Shown in pieces: positions 14,454-21,957 of a DNA stretch of 33,401 bases. Below the pieces are notes generated by a model, which searched no databases, was not told where the DNA came from, and was given only the letters and a program-made list of their open reading frames with translations. The stretch is taken from assembly GCA_050305635.1 (NCBI GenBank), contig JBNLFS010000046.1, positions 1 through 33,401 of the forward strand. Reading direction: 5' to 3'. Every line of letters begins with the position of its first letter. The stretch's first letter is position 1. Origin of the DNA: Thiodiazotropha sp050305635 (lineage in GTDB: Bacteria; Pseudomonadota; Gammaproteobacteria; Chromatiales; Chromatiaceae). Made by a program: the position numbers and the translations under genes.

Positions 14454-15719
14454 TCAGATTCTCCCGCTCAGGGCCAGCAGCGGATCGAAAACCCATTCGA
14501 TCAGTCGTTTTCTGTCCATATGGATGTCCGCCTCGAGGGTCAGGCCGGCGCGCAAGGGGATGGGTTTGCCATAGGCCTCGATCGCCTGGGCATCCGGGTG
14601 GACCGTGGCGCGGAAGAAGGTCATGCCCTGGTATCGGTCGATGAGATGGGGAAAACGCTCCTGCAACTCTTTCATCGGTACGTCGATATGGGTCAGTTCG
14701 GTGAGTTCGCCGCCGTAGACACCGAACTTCTGGTAGGGAAAGGCGTCGTAGCGCAGCTTGACCTGCTGACCGGGTTCGAGAAAGCCGATTGCGTTACTGG
14801 GAACGAAGACCTGGACATCGAGACTGACGCCTTGCGGCAGCAGGGTCGCCAGTGGACTCCCGGTTTCGATCTGGCGGCCCACATCCACCAGGATATTGCT
14901 CACCGTACCCGCCACCGGTGCGCGCACATAGTTGAGATGGGAGCCGCGCTGCACGAGACTCTGCTGCTGGGTGGAGAGCAGGGTGCGCTCCAGCGCCGAG
15001 CGGTCCGCTTCGGCACGCAGGTGTATGGTGTCGAATTCGTTGCGGATCTCGAGCAGGCGGGATTCCAAATTGAGTTTGTCCCGGTTCAGGGCTTCCAGGC
15101 GTGCCTGCTGTACCAGGTGGTCGCTGATCTGTTGCTGATACTGTATTTCCGGAATGATGCGATCCTCGAATAATGGGCGCATCTTTTCCAGCATGGCCGC
15201 AAGGGATTCGACATGCTGGGTTTGCAGTTCAATCTCGGTTTTGAGCGAGGCGACCTCCTGTTGGAGGAGTCGCGCCTTGTCTTTCAGTCCCGCCTCCTGC
15301 TGTTGCGCCTGCTTCAACCGGTTGCTGATCTCATCGGTGAGTTTTTCGCTTTGATGACTGAGATTGTCTTCAATCAGCTTTTGCGTATCGCCCAGATCGC
15401 TGAAGGTCTCCTGGCGAATCTCGAACAGCAGGTCACCGGCGGCTACCTGAGCCCCTTCGTGCACATGGCAGGCCGATACGGTGCCGGTTTGCAAGGCATT
15501 CATGCGGATTGCGCCATGGCCGGGAACGGTCAACCCGAACACTCGTTCCTTACGCGTGAATTCGCCGAAAGAGAGAAAGAGCAGAATCGATATCGTGATC
15601 GCCACAACCAGCAGGGTGATACCCCACAGGGGCAGAGACTGGGTGAGTAGAATGTCGCCGGTGCTTCGATTGAGCTGTTGAGCATCAACGACTTCGCGCC
15701 GGAACAGGGGAGCGTTCAT
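14454..15719 (-). CDS. HlyD/CvaA-type membrane fusion protein
   Basis: Periplasmic adaptor joining the C39 ABC exporter to a TolC-type outer-membrane channel. The 421-residue form has a cytoplasmic N-terminus (MNAPLFRREVVDAQQLNR), one transmembrane helix (PLWGITLLVVAITISILLFL, residues about 30-50), a first lipoyl half (GTVSACHVHEGAQVAAGDLL), a long coiled coil (about 110-260, EKLTDEISNRLKQAQQQEA) and the second lipoyl/barrel half (YVRAPVAGTVSNILVDVG; LRAGLTLEADIHMDR). The start at 15719 is preferred to one 25 codons upstream because the adaptor family begins here. AGGA lies within about ten bases. No TolC gene is in the window. Confidence 0.93.
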   Translation of the reverse strand: MNAPLFRREVVDAQQLNRSTGDILLTQSLPLWGITLLVVAITISILLFLSFGEFTRKERVFGLTVPGHGAIRMNALQTGTVSACHVHEGAQVAAGDLLFEIRQETFSDLGDTQKLIEDNLSHQSEKLTDEISNRLKQAQQQEAGLKDKARLLQQEVASLKTEIELQTQHVESLAAMLEKMRPLFEDRIIPEIQYQQQISDHLVQQARLEALNRDKLNLESRLLEIRNEFDTIHLRAEADRSALERTLLSTQQQSLVQRGSHLNYVRAPVAGTVSNILVDVGRQIETGSPLATLLPQGVSLDVQVFVPSNAIGFLEPGQQVKLRYDAFPYQKFGVYGGELTELTHIDVPMKELQERFPHLIDRYQGMTFFRATVHPDAQAIEAYGKPIPLRAGLTLEADIHMDRKRLIEWVFDPLLALSGRI

Positions 15720-15821
15720 CCTTGTGTCATTCCTGTCAGTCAGAATCCTACCAGACGGATTGGCTGCTGCCAGCCAATCCGGCCAACCCGTCAACTCAGG
15801 ACGGATTTATCTCATCATGGT

Positions 15822-16031
15822 TTAGCACCATTTGGGTATCAGGATGCGTAAGCAGGAGAGAAAGTGGTGGTGATGATGATGTGAGGGTTTGGGCTTGCAC
15901 ACCGGCTCGGGTTCGCAAACGGGTGTGGGATCACACACGGGGTCCGGTGTGCATCCCGGTTCTTCTGGTACTACGGGATCATCACAACCGCCTTCTACCA
16001 GTTTGAGTTCCATTTCATTTAAAATCCTCAT
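15822..16031 (-). CDS. Double-glycine precursor peptide, Cys/Pro-rich with His6 (microcin-like)
   Basis: A 69-residue precursor. Residues 1-15 (MRILNEMELKLVEGG) form a double-glycine leader of the class II microcin kind; the remembered microcin V leader MRTLTLNELDSVSGG has the same length and pattern. Cleavage after Gly15 gives a 54-residue product. It carries seven Cys (positions 1, 12, 18, 24, 30, 45 and 54), a repeat P-x-P-V-C at exact six-residue spacing, six consecutive His (36-41, coded CAT x3 then CAC x3) and a hydrophobic end (FLSCLRILIPKWC). GGAG lies seven bases before the ATG. An upstream in-frame extension to 16157 has no such site. The adaptor and C39 exporter genes follow. I see no modifying enzyme or immunity gene. 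Metal binding, antibacterial action or signalling are all possible. Confidence 0.85.
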   Translation of the reverse strand: MRILNEMELKLVEGGCDDPVVPEEPGCTPDPVCDPTPVCEPEPVCKPKPSHHHHHHFLSCLRILIPKWC

Positions 16032-16129
16032 GATTTTCTCCTTCTTTATTGTCATTGCGTTCCAGCAATGATGATGTGGATGTGGGGTCCTTCTCAGGAT
16101 CCACAACGCCGTGACTACAGCGTTCGGCA

Positions 16130-16157
16130 AATATAGCAACTCTTTTTGTTCTGTCAA
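16130..16157 (-). promoter_or_regulatory. Sigma-70-type promoter of the peptide export operon
   Basis: On the minus strand TTGACA (16157-16152), a 16-bp spacer and TATATT (16135-16130) form a near-consensus promoter. Transcription would start near 16123, giving a leader of about 90 bases before the precursor ATG at 16031. The leader includes a possible hairpin (GTGGATCC...GGACCCCAC). Confidence 0.7.
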
Positions 16158-16311
16158 AAAAATGTTGGATGAGTCACATTTTGCGTGTTACTGCTTGGCG
16201 AAACTGTTAACTTTCTCCTGTGTTTGGAATGAAAATTTCAAATTGCCAAAGAATTGACGCTTGTTTTTCTAATCCATTGTCGACATGTTTTGCTTGGTTT
16301 CATCTGATAAT

Positions 16312-16333
16312 TCAGCATGATCAGCCATGCTGA
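16312..16333. promoter_or_regulatory. Dyad upstream of the peptide export operon
   Basis: TCAGCAT and ATGCTGA form a perfect 7-bp inverted repeat separated by eight bases, about 155 bp upstream of the predicted -35 box. It could be an operator for an unknown regulator, or chance. The stretch 16158-16430 is otherwise AT-rich and without a gene. Confidence 0.3.
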
Positions 16334-16433
16334 TGCTCGATCCGAGCATTGGGCCGTGGTTTGAAAAAGTATTGAGTTGTTAGCGACGAGTTTGAGTTTA
16401 TGTGTTCTCTGTGCTCACGGATTCTATGCCCCC

Positions 16434-16740
16434 TCTCCCTGGCCCACACCCGCAAAGGGAGAGGGGATTCACGAATCAGGGCAGTCGGTAAACGAGCCGC
16501 TTGCTACAACGAACGGATCAGAGTCATTCGATGCGTTTGAAAAAACGCGCTCCCTCTCTCCAGTGGGAGCGGGTAGGTCGGGTTGGCGCAGCGTAACCCG
16601 ACAGGCAGTGGCGAGATCCCCGGTCATGTCGGGTTACGCTGCGCTAACCCGACCTACGACCGGCTATCAGTTCGATCCGGTCTTGATTCATACGTCCCCT
16701 CTCCCCTTGCGGGAGAGGGACAGGGAGAGGGGGGGCAATG
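16434..16740. repeat. Second repeat mosaic
   Basis: Contains the GGGATTCACGAATCAGGGCA module (from about 16456), the 85-bp inverted repeat GTAGGTCGGGTTGGCGCAGC at 16573-16657, and the hairpin CCCCTCTCCCCTTGCGGGAG at 16695-16735. The same modules occur at 78-330 but in a different order, so they move or recombine independently. No gene is supported here. Confidence 0.7.
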
Positions 16741-16929
16741 CCGATGAGCGCGGCGAACACCCTAACCCTCAATCCGCTCCTGGTAACGAATTCTATGTCT
16801 GAGAATCATGGGCGGTCCGGTAATTTTATGTCACCCGGGTTATCGGATTTACATTCAACAAGCCCGTGCCCATTGATCCTCTCAGAGATTCTGGGATGAT
16901 GACTCAATCCGCCATCCGCTCTGTTTGTT

Positions 16930-17649
16930 ATGTCTGATTGCAAAGATGCCGATCGCTATGCTTTTACGCGAACCTTGTGTGCCGACCAATGGGCTTGGGA
17001 GTTTCTGCGTAGAAACCCGGTCTACCGCCACGAGTGGCGGCAGTTCATCGCCACCTGGCGGGATCTGGAAGCGTGTTACGGGAGGCCCTCTCAGAGGGAC
17101 ATGACCGCCTGGAAACAGGATTCACGCGCCTGGGTCCCGGCCGCCTCGTGCAGCGAGAGCGATTGCCGGGTGGATGGAGACAAGGTATTGATCGAGTGCG
17201 CTCTGGGCGCGCGCTGGGGTTTCTACAAGTTCCCCCCCGACCCTGCGGATGACGATCCGGTGGGTGGCAACCGCTTGGTGTGGCGGCCGGTCACGTTTGA
17301 ACTCCCTCTGCTGAAGGCGGCGCAAGCCGCGCCGGATTCTGCCCGCTATGCGGCACCGGTTTTCGACCTCGAGTTGCCACTGGCCTTCCAGCTCGAACAG
17401 GCCAAGCGACGTTTGCAGATTGAACAGCGCAAGCGGGTTGCGGTCGGACAGATCAAGAAGCCGAGTATTGCAGAACACCGGGACCGACTGACCCTTGCGC
17501 TACGACTGCTCGATGCTATGGATGAGGGCGTTGCCGAGCAGGAGTTGTACGCGATCCTGGGCGGATCGGAGCGGGAGATCCGAACCTCACTGGAACAGGC
17601 GCTGGCGCTACGAGATACGGATTATCAACAGTTGCTGCTGTTGCGTTGA
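16930..17649 (+). CDS. DUF6499/DUF2285-like putative regulator
   Basis: The 239-residue protein resembles a family often annotated as transcriptional-regulator or DUF2285 proteins of integrative elements. The N-terminus has WAWEFLRRNPVYRHEWRQF (residues about 21-39). The middle has ARWGFYKFPPDP and RLVWRPVTF. The C-terminal third has EHRDRLTLALRLLDAMDEG, AEQELYAILGG and SEREIRTSLEQAL, which looks like a helix-turn-helix. Relatives sit in conjugative islands of alphaproteobacteria and others (recollection). No conjugation genes are present here. It could bind DNA, but targets are unknown. No clear ribosome site precedes the ATG. Confidence 0.7.
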   Translation: MSDCKDADRYAFTRTLCADQWAWEFLRRNPVYRHEWRQFIATWRDLEACYGRPSQRDMTAWKQDSRAWVPAASCSESDCRVDGDKVLIECALGARWGFYKFPPDPADDDPVGGNRLVWRPVTFELPLLKAAQAAPDSARYAAPVFDLELPLAFQLEQAKRRLQIEQRKRVAVGQIKKPSIAEHRDRLTLALRLLDAMDEGVAEQELYAILGGSEREIRTSLEQALALRDTDYQQLLLLR

Positions 17650-17691
17650 ACGGGCTGTCGAAACAAGCAACCCCACTCAAGGCGACACACA

Positions 17692-18846
17692 ATGGAGTCG
17701 ACCATGACACCAATGCGAAATCTGAGATCGGGCCTGTGGCCGCTGGCCCTTCTGCTGGGCTGGCTGCATGCTCAGGCCTGGGGGGAACCGGTTATCGAGA
17801 CCGAGAAAAACCGCATCACCTACCAGGTGGTGACCGAAGGTCTGTCCCATCCCTGGTCCCTGGCGTTTCTTCCGGACGGCCGTATGCTGGTGACCGAGCG
17901 GCGGGGGGATCTACGGCTCATCAGCGCTGACGGCCGCCTCGATCCTCGTCCCATCGAAGGTCTGCCGAGCATCCATCAACATGGCCAGGGCGGCCTGCTC
18001 GATGTGGTGCTACATCCGGATTTCGCCAACAATCACTGGGTCTATCTCTCCTATGCCGAGCCTGGCATCGATGGTTACGGCACCGCAGTGGCCCGGGGGC
18101 GACTGGAAGGCCATCGCCTGTCCGAAGTGCAGGTGATCTACCGCATGGCCCGCAAAACCAATACCCGGCAGCATTTCGGTTCGCGCCTGGTGTTCGACCG
18201 GGAAGGTTATCTCTACATCACCCAGGGTGATCGGGGCGACCGGCCCAGAGCCCAGGATCTGCTGGATCATGCGGGTTCTCTGATCCGTCTACGGGACGAC
18301 GGCACGATCCCGCAAGACAATCCGTTCGTCGATTCGAAACGCGGCCTGCCGGAGATCTTCAGCTACGGACACCGTAACATGCAGGGGGCTGCGCTCAATC
18401 CCTGGAGCGGACGGGTCTGGATTCATGAACACGGTCCCCAGGGTGGGGACGAAATCAATGTGCCCCAGGCGGGAAAAAACTATGGCTGGCCGGTGATCAC
18501 CTATGGGGTGAACTATGTGATCGGCACCCAGATTGGCGAAGGCACTCACAAGGCGGGCATGGAACAGCCCATCTATCACTGGACCCCCTCGATCGCCCCT
18601 TCGGGCATGGCCTTCTATACCGCTGACCGGTACCCTGACTGGCAGGGTGACCTGTTTGTCGGTTCCCTGAAATTCCAGTTGCTGGTCAGGCTGGAGCTGG
18701 ATGGGGAGAAGATCACTCACGAGGAGCGGATCCTCAAGGGGGCATTCGGCCGTATCCGGGATGTCCGTCAGGGACCGGACGGTCTGCTCTACCTGTTGAC
18801 CGATGAGGACAAAGGCCGCCTGATCCGCCTGCTGCCCGCCGATTGA
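17692..18846 (+). CDS. PQQ-dependent aldose sugar dehydrogenase (YliI-like)
   Basis: Periplasmic six-bladed beta-propeller of the soluble glucose/aldose dehydrogenase family, oxidising sugars with PQQ. The 384-residue precursor has an export signal (LWPLALLLGWLHAQAWG, cleavage near residue 31). Mature motifs are LSHPWSLAFLPDGRMLVTER, LDVVLHPDF, TRQHFGSRLVFD, YITQGDRGDR, FSYGHRNMQGAALNPWSG, WIHEHGPQGGDEINV and GKNYGWPVITYG, the strongest family signature. The start is uncertain: ATG at 17692 has AAGG upstream, and ATG at 17704 has GGAG six bases upstream. Both keep the signal peptide. The gene follows the putative regulator after 42 bp. PQQ synthesis genes are not in the window. Confidence 0.92.
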   Translation: MESTMTPMRNLRSGLWPLALLLGWLHAQAWGEPVIETEKNRITYQVVTEGLSHPWSLAFLPDGRMLVTERRGDLRLISADGRLDPRPIEGLPSIHQHGQGGLLDVVLHPDFANNHWVYLSYAEPGIDGYGTAVARGRLEGHRLSEVQVIYRMARKTNTRQHFGSRLVFDREGYLYITQGDRGDRPRAQDLLDHAGSLIRLRDDGTIPQDNPFVDSKRGLPEIFSYGHRNMQGAALNPWSGRVWIHEHGPQGGDEINVPQAGKNYGWPVITYGVNYVIGTQIGEGTHKAGMEQPIYHWTPSIAPSGMAFYTADRYPDWQGDLFVGSLKFQLLVRLELDGEKITHEERILKGAFGRIRDVRQGPDGLLYLLTDEDKGRLIRLLPAD

Positions 18847-18872
18847 ACGCCAACAACAGAAACCCCGAATAA

Positions 18873-18985
18873 CCCGTAGCCCGGATGCAGCAAAGCGCAA
18901 TCCGGGAACAAGCTGGCAGCACAACCCGAACACCGGACAAACCGAAACCCGTAGCCCGGATGCAGCGAAGCGCAATCCGGAAACA
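18873..18985. repeat. Two direct copies of a GTAGCCCGGATGC palindromic repeat
   Basis: CCCGTAGCCCGGATGCAGCA at 18873 and again (CCCGTAGCCCGGATGCAGCG) at 18948, 75 bp apart. Each folds as CCCGGAT...ATCCGG. This is a common intergenic repeat type in gammaproteobacteria. It fills most of the gap between the sugar dehydrogenase and the MscS gene. Confidence 0.8.
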
Positions 18986-19076
18986 GGACCGGCACCAAAA
19001 TCCAAACACCCAACCCCTCCCGGTAGAGCGGTAAAATGCCAGCAACCAATTCGCAAGCAATCCAAGGGAAACCGTC

Positions 19077-20156
19077 ATGAACGAGCGTATCAAAGCCTTT
19101 CTCAATGAAACCCTCAATCTGCAGTTGAACGGCAACCACTGGGAGATGTGGCTGGTGGCGCTTGCCGTAGTGGTGATCGGCTACCTGTTTCTGAAACTGC
19201 TGTTGGGTCTCACGGGACGCCGTCTGGAACGCATCGCCGCCGGTACCGAGACCGCCATCGACGACGGAATCATCAAGGTCATCCGCAACACCCAGAGCTG
19301 GCTGCTCGCGATACTCGCCCTGTATGCCGGTTCCCTGTTCGCCGAACTTCCCCCGCGCTTCATGAAGATTGCCGACAGTGTGCTGATCATTGCCCTGCTG
19401 GTGCAGGTGGGTGTCTGGTTCAACACGGGTCTCAACTACGCACTGGGTGTGTACCGGGAACGCAAGATGAAACAGGATCCGGCCAGTGTCACCGCGTTGA
19501 ACGCGATCGGCATTTTCGCCCGGGGCCTGATCTGGCTGGCGGTGATCCTGCTCACCCTGGACAACCTGGGATACAACGTCACCGCATTGATCGCAGGCCT
19601 GGGTGTCGGCGGTGTCGCGGTGGCCCTGGCAGTGCAGAACATCCTCGGAGATCTGTTCGCCTCCCTGTCGATCCTCATCGATAAGCCTTTCGTGGTGGGG
19701 GATTTCGTGATCGTCGACGATTACATGGGCAGCGTGGAACATGTCGGTCTGAAGACTACCCGGATCCGCAGCCTCTCCGGCGAGCAGTTGGTGTTCTCCA
19801 ACTCCGATCTGCTCAAGAGCCGCCTGCGCAACTACGGCCGGATGTATGAACGTCGGGTCGCGTTCCAGATCGGCGTGACCTATGACACAACCCGTGAACA
19901 GTTGCAGCGGATTCCGCAGATCATGCGCGAGGCGATCGAATCCCAGGCCAAGACCCGTTTCGACCGTTCACATTTTTTCAAGTACGGAGACTACGCACTG
20001 ATCTTCGAGACGGTCTACTACGTGCTCGGTCCCGACTACAACCTCTACATGGATATTCAGCAGGCGATCAACCTGAGCATCAATGAAGCTTTCGAACAAC
20101 AAGGCATCGACTTCGCATTCCCGACCCAGACTCTGTTGCTGCAGCGGTCGGGTTGA
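19077..20156 (+). CDS. MscS-family mechanosensitive channel
   Basis: Inner-membrane channel that would open under membrane tension to release solutes on osmotic downshock. The 359-residue protein has three N-terminal transmembrane segments (about 20-42, WEMWLVALAVVVIGYLFLKL; 75-95; 105-125). Another helix at ARGLIWLAVILLTLDNLGYN precedes the Gly/Ala-rich pore helix VTALIAGLGVGGVAVALAVQ. The beta domain follows (FVVGDFVIVDDYMGSVEHVG; TTRIRSLSGEQLVFSNSDLL). The pore pattern and VEHVGLKTTRIR are diagnostic. It agrees with the osmolyte carrier further on in suggesting exposure to salinity change. Confidence 0.93.
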   Translation: MNERIKAFLNETLNLQLNGNHWEMWLVALAVVVIGYLFLKLLLGLTGRRLERIAAGTETAIDDGIIKVIRNTQSWLLAILALYAGSLFAELPPRFMKIADSVLIIALLVQVGVWFNTGLNYALGVYRERKMKQDPASVTALNAIGIFARGLIWLAVILLTLDNLGYNVTALIAGLGVGGVAVALAVQNILGDLFASLSILIDKPFVVGDFVIVDDYMGSVEHVGLKTTRIRSLSGEQLVFSNSDLLKSRLRNYGRMYERRVAFQIGVTYDTTREQLQRIPQIMREAIESQAKTRFDRSHFFKYGDYALIFETVYYVLGPDYNLYMDIQQAINLSINEAFEQQGIDFAFPTQTLLLQRSG

Positions 20157-20248
20157 TCGACAGGGTATTGCGGATTCTCATGTTCCGCCCTGTCCCGATC
20201 GGATACCGTGGACAGCAACCATTCAGAGTCTGTGTGCAGGAGAGTCCC

Positions 20249-20428
20249 ATGAGACGTCTGTTCAACCAACTCATCCCCGGGCTGTTGATCCTGGTGGGCG
20301 TTCTGATCATGATCATGAGCAGTCTGGCAGTAGGCGGTGTAAGCGCCCATCTCGGCTTGCCCCTGTTTCTATTGGGCTTTATCTGGCTGGTGTTTGCAGG
20401 GTACCTGCAGCGGCATCGTTCCTCATGA
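20249..20428 (+). CDS. Small two-helix membrane protein
   Basis: A 59-residue frame with AGGAG seven bases before the ATG. Two hydrophobic segments are present, LIPGLLILVGVLIMIMSSLA and LPLFLLGFIWLVFAGYL, ending RHRSS. I recognise no family. It lies 92 bp after the MscS gene on the same strand and could be co-transcribed. Confidence 0.6.
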   Translation: MRRLFNQLIPGLLILVGVLIMIMSSLAVGGVSAHLGLPLFLLGFIWLVFAGYLQRHRSS

Positions 20429-20482
20429 CATCCGACAGAAGCACGCCCCGATAAAGTAGTGTCATCCGGAAGAGACATCTAT

Positions 20483-20668
20483 ATGACGGTTGAAGTATTC
20501 GACAGCCTCAATGTCTCGAAGGGTTTTGCCCGAACCCTGCTGTTTGAAAGCAACCTCGACCCGAACAACCGACCGATCCCGACCCTCGGTGTGACCGGAA
20601 TGATCGCATTGATCCTGGGGATGGTCTGGTTGGTAAGGCGGAATCTGCTGCGACAAACGGGTGCGTAG
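20483..20668 (+). CDS. Short ORF with IPTL-CTERM-like tail
   Basis: A 61-residue frame from ATG at 20483, with GGAAGAG about eight bases upstream. The last part, PIPTLGVTGMIALILGMVWL followed by VRRN, closely matches the IPTL-CTERM sorting signal: IPTL, a Gly, a hydrophobic helix and an Arg cluster. Such tails normally end long exported proteins, and this ORF has no signal peptide. It may be the orphaned 3' end of a lost surface-protein gene or a functional micro-peptide. A longer start (GTG, 20459) is possible. Confidence 0.5.
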   Translation: MTVEVFDSLNVSKGFARTLLFESNLDPNNRPIPTLGVTGMIALILGMVWLVRRNLLRQTGA

Positions 20669-20795
20669 CACCGTTTGAAATCCCGCTCACGGTGAGTCAT
20701 GGACTCACACATCATGGTGATGTATATCGCGGCGGATGCGTATCCGGGGCATTCTGCCTCGCAGGATACAAATCCTGTCTCATCAGAGTGGAGTT

Positions 20796-21650
20796 TCAAC
20801 AGCCTGCCAGATGATGCTGCATGAATTCAATCAGCTTGCCGGCGTGTTGCTGGAACAGATCCACCGAATCGTGTCGCGCACCCACCACGGGAAAGATCTT
20901 CACCGACTGACCCGGTGAGGCGTTTGCCTCGATCAAGTGCATGTCACTGATGGGTACCACCCGGTCATCCGTTCCATGCGCCAGCATCACCGGGCATTGA
21001 ACCTGATGAATGCGGTTCATGGGTGCGATCTCATCGAAGCGGAAACCTATGACCCATTGGATGTAGTTGATGATGATCCTGCGAATGAACCCGGGCAGCC
21101 AGGGGCGGTCCAGTTGGCGATTCATCACCAGATTGGGATGGGCGAAGCCGGACAGTCCGATCACCATGTCTACATCCTTACGGCGTGAAGCGGCAAGAAT
21201 CGCGGCGGCGGCGCCGATGGAGTGACCCATCACCACGATCCTGTGATCCGGTCGGTGCGCCTTCACCCAGAGGATGGCGGTTTCAAGATCCTCGGCGAAG
21301 CGGGGCAGGGATGAGAAGTTGTCATCGTCGCTTTTGCCATGATTACGTGCATCGAACATCAGCACGTCCAGACCGGCTTCATGGAAGGGTTGTGCCAGGG
21401 GCAGCATCAATTCAATGTTCGCCCCCCAGCCATGCGCGAGTATCAAAGTGGCGTGACTGTCGGCTGCCGGAATGTGCCAGGAGTAGAGGCGTTTACTGTT
21501 CGATCCACTCAGATACTGTTGGGTGAAGGGTAAACCGATGCGATCCGGTGTGCGCGTTTCCATGATACGGGGTGCACGATAGACCCGGTGCAGTACCAAC
21601 GGAAAGCTCAGGCTGAGGAGCAGGAAAACCAGAAAAATCGAAATCATCAT
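20796..21650 (-). CDS. Alpha/beta hydrolase, membrane-anchored
   Basis: Serine-hydrolase-fold protein of unknown substrate. After an N-terminal anchor (MMISIFLVFLLLSLSFPLVL) come the oxyanion region LILAHGWGANIELMLPLA, DARNHGKSD, the nucleophile elbow GHSIGA, the acid HGTDDRVVP and the catalytic His in GARHDSVDL, so the triad is complete. The start at 21650 has AGG seven bases upstream. A GTG at 21719 would add 23 residues but has no ribosome site. It is transcribed alone, with about 300 bp of non-coding DNA (21651-21957) between it and the BCCT gene. I see nothing notable in that gap. Confidence 0.85.
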   Translation of the reverse strand: MMISIFLVFLLLSLSFPLVLHRVYRAPRIMETRTPDRIGLPFTQQYLSGSNSKRLYSWHIPAADSHATLILAHGWGANIELMLPLAQPFHEAGLDVLMFDARNHGKSDDDNFSSLPRFAEDLETAILWVKAHRPDHRIVVMGHSIGAAAAILAASRRKDVDMVIGLSGFAHPNLVMNRQLDRPWLPGFIRRIIINYIQWVIGFRFDEIAPMNRIHQVQCPVMLAHGTDDRVVPISDMHLIEANASPGQSVKIFPVVGARHDSVDLFQQHAGKLIEFMQHHLAGC

Positions 21651-21957
21651 GTGCATGCCTAATTCATTCCCCGAAAAAACAACCGGATCCGGGTGCATGC
21701 GTCCCTGCTCTGTACTCACGAAAGCCGATATCTATGGCAAAAGATGACAGTTCGTTTGCGCGGGTGACCCGATGATCGGTACAACAATTTAATCGAAGTT
21801 CGAACAGCTTAACCCAGTCCTTGTTTGGAAAAATGGGAACTGCACCACAATCAGTGACACTATTTCAGGCAATAAGATCCCTGGTCCCGCATACAACAGC
21901 GAGAGCACGGTCATCTTTGGTGGGTTGTCGACTACCGGTCCATTTTTCGGGTGCTGC

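Noticed and set aside
15822..16031. Idea that the His6 run is vector or tag contamination
   Set aside because: The run has native neighbours on both sides, sits in a gene with a leader and matching exporter, and no vector-like sequence is adjacent.
16032..16157. N-terminal extension of the precursor peptide to 16157
   Set aside because: The conserved double-glycine leader begins at 16031 with its own GGAG site, and the extension overlaps the predicted promoter.
18873..18985. Possible CRISPR-like array
   Set aside because: There are only two repeat copies, each a common palindromic intergenic repeat, and no array structure.
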